Positions 1-11,000 of a stretch of 64,000 bases of DNA are shown here, one piece after another. The position numbers and the translations under genes are program-made. Under the pieces are notes generated by a model. That model was not told where the DNA came from. It was given only the letters and a program-made list of their open reading frames with translations, and did not search any database. Source of the stretch: Aurantiochytrium sp. KH105. Its lineage: Eukaryota; Sar; Bigyra; Thraustochytrida; Thraustochytriidae. The first letter of the stretch is position 1. Each line of letters begins with the position of its first letter. Location: the NCBI GenBank assembly GCA_003116975.1, contig BGKB01000105.1, forward strand, positions 124,001 through 188,000, read 5' to 3'.

Positions 1-400
1 CTTCCGGCGTGCTACAACAGTAGCAACAACAGCGCCGGGGCCACGGGTGGCTCCGGCGCCGCTGGGCAGGGGCGCAACACGCCGCGACATTTTGCAAAGT
101 ACGAGCTGGAGACCTTGTTTTATATCTTCTACGCGATGCCCAGGGATGTTGCTCAGGTACAGGCTGCGCAGGAGCTCTACAAGCGCAAGTGGCAGTTCCA
201 TGTGGAGCACAAGGTGTGGTTCCTGGACTCAAAGGAGATGGCACAGCCGCCTGCACACCAGCTCCCGCCAGGCGTACCGCAGTACATTTACTTTGACATC
301 CAGGCCTGGGAACGCCGTCTATTCACCAACGCTTCTCTTGCGGGCGGGCTGGACGCCGGTTTCATGCCGAGCACCTCAGTCTTTGCAATTGGAAGTGCTC

Positions 401-431
<31 letters not shown>

Positions 432-510
432 GTCATCAGGCGGCCCGCCAGGTACTCTCTCGGGTACGGCATCCTCGGCGGCGCAACCTGCAGCACAAGC
501 TCAGTCTTGA
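1..510 (+). CDS. CNOT2: NOT2-like CCR4-NOT subunit, C-terminal part (5' truncated by window)
   Basis: The reading frame is open from base 1 to the stop at 508-510, so only the last 169 residues are seen. The segment after a Gly/Ser/Asn-rich linker is the NOT2/3/5 (NOT-box) fold: KYELETLFYIFYAMPRDVAQ, then an AAQELYKRKWQFH stretch and a YIYFDIQAWERR strand. These match the NOT2 branch better than NOT3/5, because NOT2 proteins carry the LETLFYIFY-SMPKDEAQ signature. CCR4-NOT is the main mRNA deadenylase scaffold; the NOT-box domain of NOT2 pairs with that of NOT3 and contacts NOT1. After the domain there is a poly-Gln run from a CAG repeat (about 403-429) and a low-complexity tail. NOT2 versus NOT3/5 assignment rests on memory of the families, so is fairly but not fully certain. 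Confidence 0.85.
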
Positions 511-724
511 GTCCTCTTTCGTCAGCTGTAAAATCACGAATGTCGAACGATCACGTTCAAGTTTGGGATCGCCAGACGTGCCATGCTATTGGAAATTGGC
601 CCAGACATTCTGTCTGGATTCCTAATGCAGGTTTTATGGTGAACGAGCAGTAACGAAGCAAGCAAAAAGTAAAGGTGACCTTCCATTCATCCATTCATTC
701 TCCAATCCTTGTTTTATTTTGTCC
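511..724. other. Convergent 3' spacer between NOT2 and LCMT1
   Basis: Short AT-richer stretch between two converging genes. No further gene is seen; a reading frame through it on the + strand is only a continuation in the wrong frame. Confidence 0.5.
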
Positions 725-2264
725 TTATTCCGAACTCGCGGAGTTCTCTTGGGGACCGCTAGGTGCCGCGCTTGGAATCATCGGTGGATTTGCAGGCGCA
801 TCGGAAGACGTTGATGTGGCGGGCATGGGAAAAGGAATTGGCCGTGTAGCGCCCTCCAGGGGCGCGACGAGGTCTGCAGACGTTAGATTGTTCTCGCCGT
901 CTGGCTGCTGGTCTCCAGACCCCGTGCTCTTGATTTTAATTTGCTCCTGTGACTCCTTTTGAACTTCTGGCTTGAGCAAGCGAAGGCCTTCGAGGCGATT
1001 ATCTTGGGAACGCGACGTGAGGATCACACAGTAATGAGCCTGCATCATGTGCCACTCTTCGAACTCGTCAAAAATTTCAATGCGCTCCGCATGTCGGACC
1101 TGGGAACGTGGAATGCACTTGTAGTAGACGTCGTTCATGTCAAAGACCTCAACTTGGGGCCATCCCATCGTCTCGAAGCGGCGTGTCTGCGCCTGGATAT
1201 CAGGAAAGCTTTTAATGGCAAGTAAAGGACATCCGCGACTTTCAAAGTGACCAAGCATTGTGCGCCCAAAGGCATCATCGGGAAGAATCTGCTCATATGA
1301 GGTGAACGCGGCGTGCGGAAACTTGCCGAGCGCCCACCGCAGAAATTGCTCCGAGTCTCGCGGCTCCACATAGCACAAGACGCACTCAGAGATAAAGAGT
1401 GTCGGAGCGCTTTTAGATGCATCGGGAGAGAGTGACAGACAAAACAATATAGTCCGAAAGATGCGGAAACGTTAGATGTCTCGGATCGCTCTCGATGCAG
1501 TGCGCAAAGGAAAAAGTAAGAAAGAAAAGGAGCAAGTTGGGCGGAAACTTACGAAAACTCAAAACCCTCGAGGCTGGAAAGCACCGTCTCAAAGAGCTCG
1601 GGCTGGCGCACGTCCGCACAGGTAAGAACGTAATTTTTGGATCGCAGCAGTCGAGCCGAGGGCGGGGAGGCCAGCGCGGCATCCACGTCCCCTGCGGTCA
1701 CGCCAAGTGCTTCCTGAACGTGCTCATAGTGTCGAATGACGTCGAGCTTTTTAGCAACGACGCCCTCAAGGTCCATCTCAACATAAAGATCGGGCAAAAG
1801 GCCACGTTTTCGCAGGCGAAAGTACGTCGTGTCGCTACCAGCACCAAGGACAACAATTTGACGCTGGCCTGATGCTGTGGCCTCCATGAAGCGTTCAATA
1901 ATCATGTCCATGGCAGCCACACGTGCAAAGTAGCCACGATTAATGAGCGGCGAGCGCCGGGTTTCCTTGCCAACAAAAATACGCATAAAGTCATCCTCGT
2001 AATACCCGAGCAGGCAAGCCGAAAGCTTGCTCACGGCGGCATCGTCGCTGCAGGCGTAAGAGCGAGTAGGTTAAAAGCAAGCAAGCAGGCAAGCGAGCAA
2101 GCAAGCGCAAGCGTGCGTTTCGTGTTGCGTCAGTCGTCAGAGCTTCGTCATTCTCGCACCTTTCGTTGGCAGCTCAAGTCAGAGCCGCTTGCGCGTATCC
2201 GCGCCGTGCGCTGCGCCGCGTCAGCAGACACTCACGAGGTCCCTTGCACACCGCCAAGCTCCAT
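725..2264 (-). CDS. LCMT1: Leucine carboxyl methyltransferase 1 (PP2A C-subunit methyltransferase), 3 exons
   Basis: The enzyme methylates the C-terminal leucine carboxyl group of the PP2A catalytic subunit using S-adenosylmethionine. Exons on the minus strand: 2264-2236, 2047-1553, 1409-725, joined by GT-AG introns (donors GTGAGT and GTAAGT; acceptors CTGCAG and AAAAG), giving 402 residues. Joined at both splices, the protein reads through family hallmarks: VQGTSDDAAVSKLS (family: VQGTNDDA..SK), the SAM-binding VVLGAGSDTTYFRL, VEMDLEGVVAKK, and APTLFISECVLCYVEP. An in-frame stop lies just upstream of the ATG at 2264, fixing the start. The first coding exon is only 29 nt and would be missed by simple gene calling. 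The last ~60 residues are a low-complexity Pro/Ser/Gly tail not typical of the family. It diverges from the TMEM208 gene. Confidence 0.9.
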
Positions 2265-2621
2265 GCTTGCGTCCCGCCTTTCTGGTGACAATCAATCTTT
2301 CTCTCTCTACTGCCGCAGGGGCTGCGCCTATCTGGTATCCAATAAACCGGGTTTGTGTCTTTTTTTCGCCTTGTTTCGCCTTGTTTGAACAAACAACAAG
2401 CGATCTCGAGACCAACTTGAACTCGAGACCCGAAAAAGTGGAGTGAGCAGCGGCAAAGCGCCAACGCGACGCGCGGCTCGGCCACGACGACGGGGCCTCT
2501 CCGCAGCGCAGACCCAAGGGCAGCAGGCAGCAAGTCACGTCAAAGCAAGGCGAACGAGGCCAAGCCGCAGCAGGCAAGCTAGCAAGGCTTGGATAACAAC
2601 TAGTTGACGTGGACAAGAAAG
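2265..2621. promoter_or_regulatory. Divergent promoter region LCMT1 / TMEM208
   Basis: About 360 bp between two divergent start codons. It holds a TTTCGCCTTGTTTCGCCTTG direct repeat near 2367-2387 and no recognisable gene. Function as shared promoter is inferred from position only. Confidence 0.4.
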
Positions 2622-3563
2622 ATGGTGCGTGCCGAGATGCGGTGGAGACTCGCACCCGCTGCAGTGCGAGAGAAAAGGAACTCGAGAGGCTAACGGGACG
2701 AGTATTATTTGGTGCGTGCCTGCACTTATGCGTGTGGTGCAATGCTTCGTCGCATGACGCCTGTCTTGTTGACGGACGGGAATAATGCCGTGCAATGATA
2801 TTGTACTTTTACAGGCGAATGCATCGGAGAAAAAACGGGCGCAGCGGGCATCCGCTTATATTCGCTACTTGGCAATGGGACTCTCGATTGTGACGGGCAT
2901 TCCGCTCGTTGTGCAAGCAGGAGTATTTTCCGAGCCTGAGGAATATTGGCTCTTGTACTTGGCATTGCAGACGCTGCTCTCCGTCGCTCTCTGCTACCGC
3001 ATCGTGAGCATGGAGATCCAAGGCTACAGCAATGAGTACGTTTTCATCACGTGTCTTTTCTTTTCTGGCAGAAAAGACCAAAGGAAAGGACGCCCCGTTT
3101 TCGATCAAGATGCATTTTGAACAGCCAGAGAATCAACTGACTACTTTGAGCACCTCCGTCGTTACTTGTTGTGTTGGCGCGCAGATATTCGTTCGACCTT
3201 CTCATCCTCAACTGGATCGTGCAAGTTGGTTCCCTGTATTCGCCGCTCGTGTGGAAGCTCTTTTATCTGGTACGTTATTTCCGTTCCTTCTTGGCGATGC
3301 ATTCGTTGTAGACTTGCATCGGCATGTGGTACGTATGACGTGGAAGGATTGCAGCAAAACTGACCTGTTTGATTTTTCAAACTTCTCAGATCCCCGCATT
3401 TGGGCTCTACAAGGCCGGTTCAATGCTTGCTTCCTACGTATTTACGCCTCAGGCTGGCGAGATTCCGGGCGGATCGTCCGCTGCGGCAGCCACGTCTACG
3501 TCTACCAGCTCGCGCAAGAGTCGCCAGACAGCACGCGGCAGCACGGTGACGCAGCGCTCTTGA
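2622..3563 (+). CDS. TMEM208: TMEM208/SND2-like ER membrane protein, 4 exons
   Basis: Small ER protein of the SRP-independent (SND) targeting route. Proposed exons: 2622-2624 (the ATG alone), 2815-3035, 3185-3269, 3390-3563, all GT-AG. The join gives a protein starting M-ANASEKKRAQRASAYIRYLA, followed by two hydrophobic helices (SIVTGIPLVVQAGVF and LLYLALQTLLSVALCY), then YSFDLLILNWIVQVGSLYSP and VWKLFYLIPAFGLYKAGSM. That pattern (two helix pairs; a D..IL..IVQ..S..S..VW.LF.L.P..ALY motif; Ser/Lys/Arg-rich tail) is TMEM208. Internal splices are well supported because each restores the conserved frame. The first exon is less certain: a start at the in-frame ATG 2785, giving a nine-residue longer N-terminus, is the alternative. 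Confidence 0.78.
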
Positions 3564-4089
3564 GGAGCACTGCAACTAGCTAGACAAGTCGTTGAAGCCG
3601 TCAAGCTTTTATTTACAAGTTTTAGAACAGGGAAGAGTGACCGAGACAGATGCACGGTCGATTTGCTTCCGTTGCACGCACGACGCGGGGACGCGGTACA
3701 CGACTTACTCTTGCTCGTAGAATTTCTGTCCCTTGACCCAACTCTTCATCGCTTTTTTTTTTTTTTTGATTTCCTACAGCTTTACGTGCTTTTTTTTTCC
3801 GCCCTTTAGTAACGATAATTCGGTCTCAGTGTCATGAGGGACAGAACATTGCAAAAAATCTTTTTATTTGCAAAAAAAACTTTTGATCACTCTTACTTCT
3901 GCCCTCACTGATGCGTTCTTTGCAAGCCTAGCCCACTGCCCACAGCCTCGGTGGAACTCCACTGGAATAGAAATTTGAAATTCGAAATGCGGAACTAACC
4001 ATGGCTGTGGCAGGAGAGTTTCTACTTGGCGAAAAGGGATAGTTGACTTTGTTGATAATGTTGCCACTACAGTATTGAAGTGAGTTTTT

Positions 4090-4168
4090 TGAATTCGAAT
4101 TCGAATTCGAATTCAAATTCGAATTTGAATTTGAATTTGAATTTGAATTTGAATTTGAATTTGAATTT
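4090..4168. repeat. Hexanucleotide array (TTGAAT)n / (GAATTC)n
   Basis: Tandem six-base units, first GAATTC-type, then TTGAAT-type, changing gradually along the array. It is the most AT-rich repeat of the window and sits directly beside an extremely GC-rich block. Confidence 0.9.
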
Positions 4169-4815
4169 TGAATCAAAGGCGAATCGAAAAAGAGACTCGC
4201 GCCGCGAACGGCGGCCCGCCCGTCCGCGCTCCACCCCCTGTCGATCGAGAGCCTCTCGAACCCGCGCCCGCGCGGCCGCTTACGCTAGTCGCGACTGCGC
4301 TCCTGCCCGGCCACTCTGCGCGCGGGCCGCGCCCCGCCGAGCTGCGCGACGAAGAAGGACCGAGCGAATTTGCGATCGCCGCTTCGCCCGCCTCGCCTCT
4401 CTCTCTGCTTGCTGCCCTCCCCCCCTCCTCTGCGCAGCCAGCCAGCCAGCCTGCCCGCCCTGCCAGCGCAGGCGCCGCTTGCGCCCGCGTCCCCGCCGCG
4501 CCGCGGAGACCGCGTCCGCTCCGCGCGCGAGGCGCCCGCCTTCCTCTCCTCGCCTTCTCGCGTCGCGGGCGCGCCGGGCGTGCTGCGCGGAGCGGCCGGT
4601 GACGGAGGCGAACGAGCACCGCCGCACCGCGTGCCTTTCATCCGTGCCCTTTTTTCTTCCCTTTTTCTTTCCTTTTCACCTCCTCCCGGCGACACCAGCT
4701 CGAGCGAGGCCAGGTTGGTTCTATCTAGATCAGGTCAGACTGACGGCCTTGCCCTCGGCGGTGGCGGCGTGATTGCCGCTGCCGCCACTCCCGTTTAGTT
4801 AGAGAGAGAACGCAA

Positions 4816-4845
4816 GAGCGAGCGAGCGAGAGAGAGAGAGAAAGA
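4816..4845. repeat. (GAGC)n followed by (GA)n in the CXC-gene leader
   Basis: Tandem GAGC units run into GA units about 45 bp upstream of the start codon at 4888. Similar GAGC tracts lie near 15266-15297, 23983-24010, 35563-35588, 37966-37987 and 61580-61603. Confidence 0.85.
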
Positions 4846-4887
4846 GAACCAGGCAAGTGGAGCAGGCCGCGCACAGAACGACGAACA

Positions 4888-7317
4888 ATGACAGCATCTT
4901 CACGAAAAAGGGACGAGGACTCCGTCCTTGACCAAAGAAGCGTCACGCTTGCCCCAAGTCTTGTCAGTGCCATCGAACAGGCTCTCGAGCAGTCCATGCG
5001 CCGCGGCAATTCTGTATTTCCAATGCCGGCATCTTCTTCCTCATCTTCTTCTTCGTCTTCGTCTTATATGTCGCATCCTACGCCATCATCATCGTTAACA
5101 ACGACTACAGCGGTTCCTCCATCCATACTGACATCGTCAATGCAACCTTCTGGACATGAGAACGGGGCGTCCGCGGCAGCTGCAGGAGGGAGAACCACCA
5201 AAAATGGCGCAAGGTCTTCTTCAGCCATGTCGTCAGTTTCGTCATTTTCGTCTTCTACTTCGGTCTCAAGTCCAAACGCTGGCTCGCCCATGGGCCGTAA
5301 AACGAAGGCCCCAACACAGAAGATTGATTCGCATCAAAATCCAAAACGGCCCCGGTACACGTCATCTATAGCCTCTGCAGCCTCGAAACCCGCTGCAAAG
5401 GGTGGGTCAAGGGAAAACAGCGGGCAAGCAAGTCAGAGCCAGGATGAAATGTACGAAAATCCTGAGCAGGTGGTGCAGCTCTTATCTTCCAATATGATGC
5501 TCTCGAACATGAAAGGGTCTTGTAGCGAAAGCGTGGGGACGCGGCCCATTAATACTCACAAAGCTCTGGAATCCGGAGCGCGACGCACGTTTCCGGCATT
5601 GTCTCAAACGCAGTCGGTGCTTAATGCACAGATCTTTGCGACGTTGCAGCGATTGGGTAAAATGGCAGCTCATTTCACCATTGTGAACACCTCATTAAAA
5701 ACTGAGCGAAATGATGCGAAGGTGCGAGAAGCTCTCGAGGGCATTCATGAAGAGATGAACCTTATCCAGATCTCCCTCAAAGATGATCTCAAGAGACTCA
5801 GTGATCTAAAAGAGACTCTTGCCAACGAGCACTTCCATCAGGCATTAAACGAGCACTTTCATCAAGAGTTTGACGATGAACTCGTCGCTAGAACCGCACT
5901 TCTTGAGATGGGAACGCGCACCGAATCGCCGACAGCGACCATTCAGTCACCGACAAATCCTAGAGCCATCGGCGTCCTTGAGGGAGGATCGATGGGAACG
6001 CAGCGAGTACCTTCCTTTTCCTCCTCGTCCTCATCGTCGTCTTCGTCTTCCTCCTTGCCCTCCTCGTCAATGTCATCATCGTCATCGTCTATGCTTGGTC
6101 AACGACCAGGCGCTTCTCCTTTACCAGAAAGCCACGTATCATCGTCGTTGCGCAGAGTTGACACCGGAGAGTTGTCCGCTCGCTTTCAACACCACATTTC
6201 GACGACATCTGGAGTTCCCCCGCAGGTCGCCCGAGCAGCCGCAGCATCGGCTGCCTCGGCCGTCTTGCGCGCCCAAAACGCAGTTTCTTCTGCGTCGAAA
6301 AATGCGGCCTCCACGCCGAACAAAAGTGTAGTTTCTTCAAAGACCCAAAGTGCAGAATTTTCCAGGGCTGAGGATGAGACCGGGGTAGGGTCTCGAGCTG
6401 AGCCCTTGGATGCGATGCACGGGAACAACAAGCGCACGACATCTATCAGTACCGTTGCAAGTAAAGGCGACGTGAGCAAAAAGGAGAGTGAAAGTGAGGC
6501 CACAACGAAAAGCAACGATGAGGTCAAGTCGCCCTCCATAATCACAGGAGGTCGAAGCGGTCAGGATGGACTCCCGGTCTTTCAACCGTCGCCCCCTGGC
6601 TTCGTGCGGGACAATCGCGGCACTCTGGTCCCTGCAGGCTACACTGGATACCTGCGCAAGCCCAAGAATGCTGGCGGAGCATCCAACGTGGGCCTTGACT
6701 CGAAAACGATAAAGCGAGAGGCGTTCAAGTTGCTTAATGCCAAGCCTGCACCTGTGCACAAATCCACTCTCTTCTGCTCCTGCCGCAAGTCAAAGTGCCT
6801 CAAACTCTATTGCGACTGTTTTGCAGCAAGCATGATGTGCAGTGGGTCCTGTACGTGCTTTGAGTGCCGAAATTCGCCTCAATTCTCGCGTGAAAGGCTC
6901 GTGGCTCTCGAGAACATTCTCAAGCGTAAGCCATATGCCTTTCATGTGCAGGGGCGCACGTATTCTACGACGGAAAGCGCGCGAAAGCTCGAAGTGGGTT
7001 GCAATTGCCGTCGCACGCTCTGTCTGAAAAAGTACTGCATTTGCTTCTCCAACGGTGATTACTGCAAGACGTCGTGCCGCTGCCTTCAGTGCGGCAACAA
7101 GCTATCGAACCCCAAGGCCATGGAAAATTTCATGGTGAAAAAGGGAATTTCTCGTCACGACGCGGCTGACAAGCCCTTACTCGAATATTATTCTTCACAG
7201 AGCGCAAATGGCGTAAAAAGGACTGACACGGATGAAGGTCAGCAGCAAAATTCATCTTCTCAGGGCGACGCCACTTCTGCCGTGGCTCCTCACGCAGAGC
7301 CTGTGCGCAAGACATAA
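4888..7317 (+). CDS. CXC/CRC-domain DNA-binding protein (LIN54/Tesmin/TSO1 family)
   Basis: 809 residues, single exon, start ATG in ACAATG context after a GA-rich leader. Near the C-terminus are two cysteine-rich CXC motifs separated by a short linker: one at about residues 629-665 (FCSCRKSKCLKLYCDCFAAS) and one at about 703-740 (CNCRRTLCLKKYCICFSNGD). The linker carries the RNSPQFSRER-type stretch seen in the family (RNP.. conserved box). Such CRC domains bind CHR/TTTGAA-like promoter elements; LIN54 is the DNA-binding subunit of the DREAM/MuvB cell-cycle complex, and plant TSO1 and Tesmin have related roles. The N-terminal 400 residues are Ser-rich with several poly-Ser runs, and a mid-region of about residues 250-320 looks helical. 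Which complex it serves here cannot be told from the sequence. Confidence 0.92.
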   Translation: MTASSRKRDEDSVLDQRSVTLAPSLVSAIEQALEQSMRRGNSVFPMPASSSSSSSSSSSYMSHPTPSSSLTTTTAVPPSILTSSMQPSGHENGASAAAAGGRTTKNGARSSSAMSSVSSFSSSTSVSSPNAGSPMGRKTKAPTQKIDSHQNPKRPRYTSSIASAASKPAAKGGSRENSGQASQSQDEMYENPEQVVQLLSSNMMLSNMKGSCSESVGTRPINTHKALESGARRTFPALSQTQSVLNAQIFATLQRLGKMAAHFTIVNTSLKTERNDAKVREALEGIHEEMNLIQISLKDDLKRLSDLKETLANEHFHQALNEHFHQEFDDELVARTALLEMGTRTESPTATIQSPTNPRAIGVLEGGSMGTQRVPSFSSSSSSSSSSSSLPSSSMSSSSSSMLGQRPGASPLPESHVSSSLRRVDTGELSARFQHHISTTSGVPPQVARAAAASAASAVLRAQNAVSSASKNAASTPNKSVVSSKTQSAEFSRAEDETGVGSRAEPLDAMHGNNKRTTSISTVASKGDVSKKESESEATTKSNDEVKSPSIITGGRSGQDGLPVFQPSPPGFVRDNRGTLVPAGYTGYLRKPKNAGGASNVGLDSKTIKREAFKLLNAKPAPVHKSTLFCSCRKSKCLKLYCDCFAASMMCSGSCTCFECRNSPQFSRERLVALENILKRKPYAFHVQGRTYSTTESARKLEVGCNCRRTLCLKKYCICFSNGDYCKTSCRCLQCGNKLSNPKAMENFMVKKGISRHDAADKPLLEYYSSQSANGVKRTDTDEGQQQNSSSQGDATSAVAPHAEPVRKT

Positions 7318-7502
7318 GGACGCATTGGGTGTGAACGGACGACGCAGGCTTGCAAATTGCCTCGACGATGGCGATGACAACACCAGCAAAAGTGAATAGA
7401 AACCTTACAAAGTGAACAAACAGGGCGGCAAACAGGGCGGGTAGGCGGGGGGCGATGATCTGTTGCAATATTAGAGGCTAAAGGCCAGTCTAAAAGAACA
7501 TA

Positions 7503-7534
7503 GCCCAGCCCAGCCCAGCCCAGCCCAGCCCAGC
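7503..7534. repeat. (CAGCC)n pentanucleotide array
   Basis: About six tandem copies of CCCAG/CAGCC, ending in AGCTTAGCTTAGG. The same unit forms a longer array at 35218-35268. Confidence 0.9.
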
Positions 7535-7750
7535 TTAGCTTAGGTTGGCCGGCCAGTTTCCGTCCTCGCCGACCTAGCGTGCTCCATTTTTTGTTTGTTT
7601 GTACATACATAATTTTTTTTTATAAGAAACAACGCCTCGGCGCTTATGTTTTTCACAGGACCTCTTGGGCCACCTTCTCAATCCGAGCCTTGGCGCCTGC
7701 GCGAGTCGCCACGTGATGAATGACGCCCCCAGGCGCCGTTCTCCAGTGAC

Positions 7751-7762
7751 TGTAGGCCTACA
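7751..7762. promoter_or_regulatory. TGTAGGCCTACA palindrome upstream of HECT gene
   Basis: Perfect 12-bp palindrome about 310 bp upstream of the start codon at 8071, one of several TAGGCCTA-centred palindromes in this window. Regulatory role is inferred. Confidence 0.4.
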
Positions 7763-8070
7763 GGCCTAATAAAACGTATACTACCACCAGTAATACGCCC
7801 CTATCAGCTAGCCGTCGGAGGGCGAGTCCGCGCGCGCCTTCGCAAGGCGAGTCCCGAATCCGCGCCGCGCGTGCGAGGCTCGAGTGCTCGCAGCGCAGCA
7901 GTACTACTCGCGGGCCCGGCCCGGCGCCAGCGCGGCGAGCGGGCGTGGCGCGGACGCCGCGCCGTCCTCCCCTCGCCCCGGCCGCTCTCCCCGCGCGCCC
8001 GGCGCGACGAACAGCCGGCCGGCCGGACGGAGCTGTAGGCTGCAGCAAGAAGCGGGAAGAGGGAGCCGCC

Positions 8071-11000
8071 ATGGGCGGAGCAGGCGGCGACGAAGAGCCC
8101 AGGCCGCGGGCCGCGACCTCCGCCGAGCACCGGAGCAAGTCGGCCGCGCGCAGGCTCGCGGGCGCGGCGCGCAGCCGGAGGCTCTCGGCCAGGGCGTCTC
8201 GCGGCATCTTGGGCGGCGAGGGCAGCACCTTCCGCGCCTTGGCAAGGAGGCACAAAGGCCGCCCGGTCGGAAACGAGGACGGCGACGACAAGAAGGACCG
8301 CGACGGCGACGAGGAGGACGTCGACCAGGAGCTCGGGGACCAAACCAGCGTCAGGAAATCGGCGCGGGCGTCGCGAAAGAGCACGTGGAGGAATCGTATA
8401 TCTGGACGCGGGTCACGCCCCGCATCCACCATGGAGGAGCAGCAGCAGCAGCAGCAGCAGGAGCCTCCTGACGACGGCGACGACAAGTCGACGATCGACG
8501 AGGATGAGGAGGACGCCTCCTCGGCGTCAACGGCAATAGAGAGTCGAGGGAGCAGTCATGCGCGTCGCTCGCGCTTCTCTCTTACACGTGGAGGGCAACT
8601 GACGCGTACGAATGCACGCATGTCGCTGCGCCAAGACGGCAAAGCTGCTCTGCAAGTGCTTGCTCGTGTCAGCAAGCGTGTGCGAGACTCGGCTGTTCAG
8701 AAACTCGAAAGACGGCGCACAACGGACCCCAATGCCAGCAACAAGAGAACCAGCAGCAATGGAAAGAGCGCCCGCGGTGCTTTGCGCTCTGCTTTCGGAG
8801 CCGAAGACGACGAAGAAACTTGCTGTCTTCCAGGTTCTTCTCCCACCTCGATTCTGGCATGGGGGGACAATAGCGCGGGTCAACTCATGTTTGAAGGAGG
8901 CCGCCATGCAGAAGTGAGTGGATGGGAAGCAACAGCGTGTGCCTCTGCTCTTGATTCGGCCACGATCGTCTGCGTGGGCACTTCCGGTGCGCACACGGTA
9001 GCCGTCACGTCTGATGGCTCTCTTGTCGGGGCAGGAGATAACAGCGAGGGCCAGCTCGACCCGAGTTTGGGCCCAGAAGCCTTTCTGGAGGACCCGCTGC
9101 CCATCGTTGATGCTTTTCTCCACAAGCAGCACATCGTGCAAGCCGCATGCGGCGACGCCCACACCGCCGTACTGACATCGAGCGGTCGCGTGGCAACCTG
9201 GGGCAACAATGAGTCCGGTCAGCTTGGACACTCGCGCGATCGCGACATTTACAACGTGGCGCCGCGCCTTGTCGAGCGCATGCGAGAGATTGTCATTCAG
9301 GTCGCATGCACGGGGAGCTCCACGCTACTCCTCAGTGAACGCGGACGGGTTTTCTCTTTTGGCCGCAATGTGGATGGTATTCTCGGTCTGGGTGATGAGG
9401 AGAACCGCGCCTCGCCCAAGATGGTCCGTGGCGCGCTCGACGGAAATCCGGTCGTGCAGCTTGCGACGGGCGATAACCACGTTTGCGCCGTTTCCGTCAC
9501 GGGGCGCGTTTACGCTTGGGGTAGCAACTCCCAGGGACAACTTGGACTTGCGCGAAAAAACGCCCCGCAGCGCGCTCTTGAGCCGTCCCGTGTTGTTCTC
9601 TCTCGCGCCGTGTCCAAGGTCGCGTGCGGCGCAGAGCACTCCGTCTTTCTCACCGCGTGCGGGGGCATCTATGTGTGCGGGCGCGCAGAGGAGGGCCAGC
9701 TCGGTTTTGCGCCTCAAAAGAAACTGCGCCGCTTCGTTACTCCCCCGCGACGACTCGAAGCCTTGGCAGACCTTGATGTCGCGCCACTGCAGATCGCCGC
9801 GTCGCACCATACAACCTTTCTCCTTTTGGAAGATGGCGTCGTTCTCATGGCTGGCACTCTTGCACTGTCGGAGGCTTGGGCATCTCGCGCCGACGATGCG
9901 TCGAGCGCAGATACCGAAGATATCGGCAATGACCATCGCCGCAGCCGCCGCGGCCGTCCGGGTACGATTGCCGTGGATGCCAACTTGCATCGCCACGGGT
10001 CTTCCTCCGAGGAGAACAGTGAACTCACAGTGTCTGACGAGGATGAGTCCCCGCGCATATTGTCTTCACAAAATCACGTGGAATTTGGCGGATTCACGCA
10101 GGTATTGGACGCATCAGCAAACGTTATCTCGGTGATGGGAAGCGGCGGTGCAATCTTTGCCATCCAGTCTGAGCGACACATAAGCGCGCGGCGGGACGTG
10201 CTTGCGCGTGGCTGGCCCCGCGCCAAAGTGACGGCGCTGAGTGGTGAGGATGTGCAGTTACAGGCCAAGGAAATTCTGGGCCGCTTCGACAAGCTGGGGC
10301 GCAAGTCCTCGCGCACTTTTCGAAGTCATGTGAATATGCCTCTTTTTGATATGTGTACTCTCAACGCGAGCTTTCTCTCGGGCAAGTATTCGTCAGAACA
10401 CCGATCGAGCCCGGACAAGTTTGACGAGAAGCGCAACTCATGCATTGATTTCGAGCCGATGCTGCACGGGATGGAGGAGCTTTCCGCTGCTTTTGAGGCG
10501 AGTATGGGCCCTGACGATTCTGTCAAGTATTTGCGTGAACGAGTTGCGCCGATCATCGGCCAATTGGATGAGGCTGCGCCGCATCTCACGGAGCCCGACC
10601 AGCTTCGACTCTTTCTTGTGCTGCTCATGTCGCCTCTGATGCGAAATGTACCAAAGGAGTACGATTTGCTTGTGGGTGTCTTTAAGCGTCTGCCATCTCG
10701 ATCGCGGGATGTTTTGCTCTCGTGGATCAAGTATGACATCACATCAGACATTCTGGCGACTTACCTCGTTGACCCTCTGGTGGCACTCTTTGATCAAGCG
10801 GTATCTTTTTTGCGAGATCTCGAACACACTAAGGACGTGTGTGCTTTGCTACGCCATCTCCACCGTATCAATCAGGGCCGTTCGCGCGGGAACTCTGCCA
10901 TGGCGCGAATCGACCACCGGCGTTTCTACTCAACGAAGTTTCGCGAGATGGAGATGGACGAGCTTGCCAAGAACTTTCGTGAGTGGCGCTCCATTTTGGA

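Larger units (their letters stand above)
3564..4887. other. Intergenic: 3' end of TMEM208, hexamer repeat, GC-rich leader of CXC gene
   Basis: No gene supported. From the left: T-rich tracts (3755-3768, 3790-3799), a GAATTC/TTGAAT hexamer array near 4090-4168, a very GC-rich stretch 4190-4620 in which every frame is open by composition only, then a GA-rich leader with (GAGC)n and (GA)n just before the ATG at 4888. It most likely holds the promoter and 5' leader of the CXC-domain gene. Confidence 0.5.
7318..8070. other. Intergenic between CXC gene and HECT gene
   Basis: No gene supported. It contains a (CAGCC)n pentamer array (7503-7534), the 12-bp palindrome TGTAGGCCTACA (7751-7762) followed directly by a second GGCCTA, and a GC-rich leader before the ATG at 8071. 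The HECT reading frame is open back to 7945 but without an ATG. Confidence 0.5.

Noticed and set aside
4080-4798. Overlapping open frames in the GC-rich block before the CXC gene
   Set aside because: All six frames are open together, made of Arg/Ala/Pro or hexamer-repeat residues; compositional.
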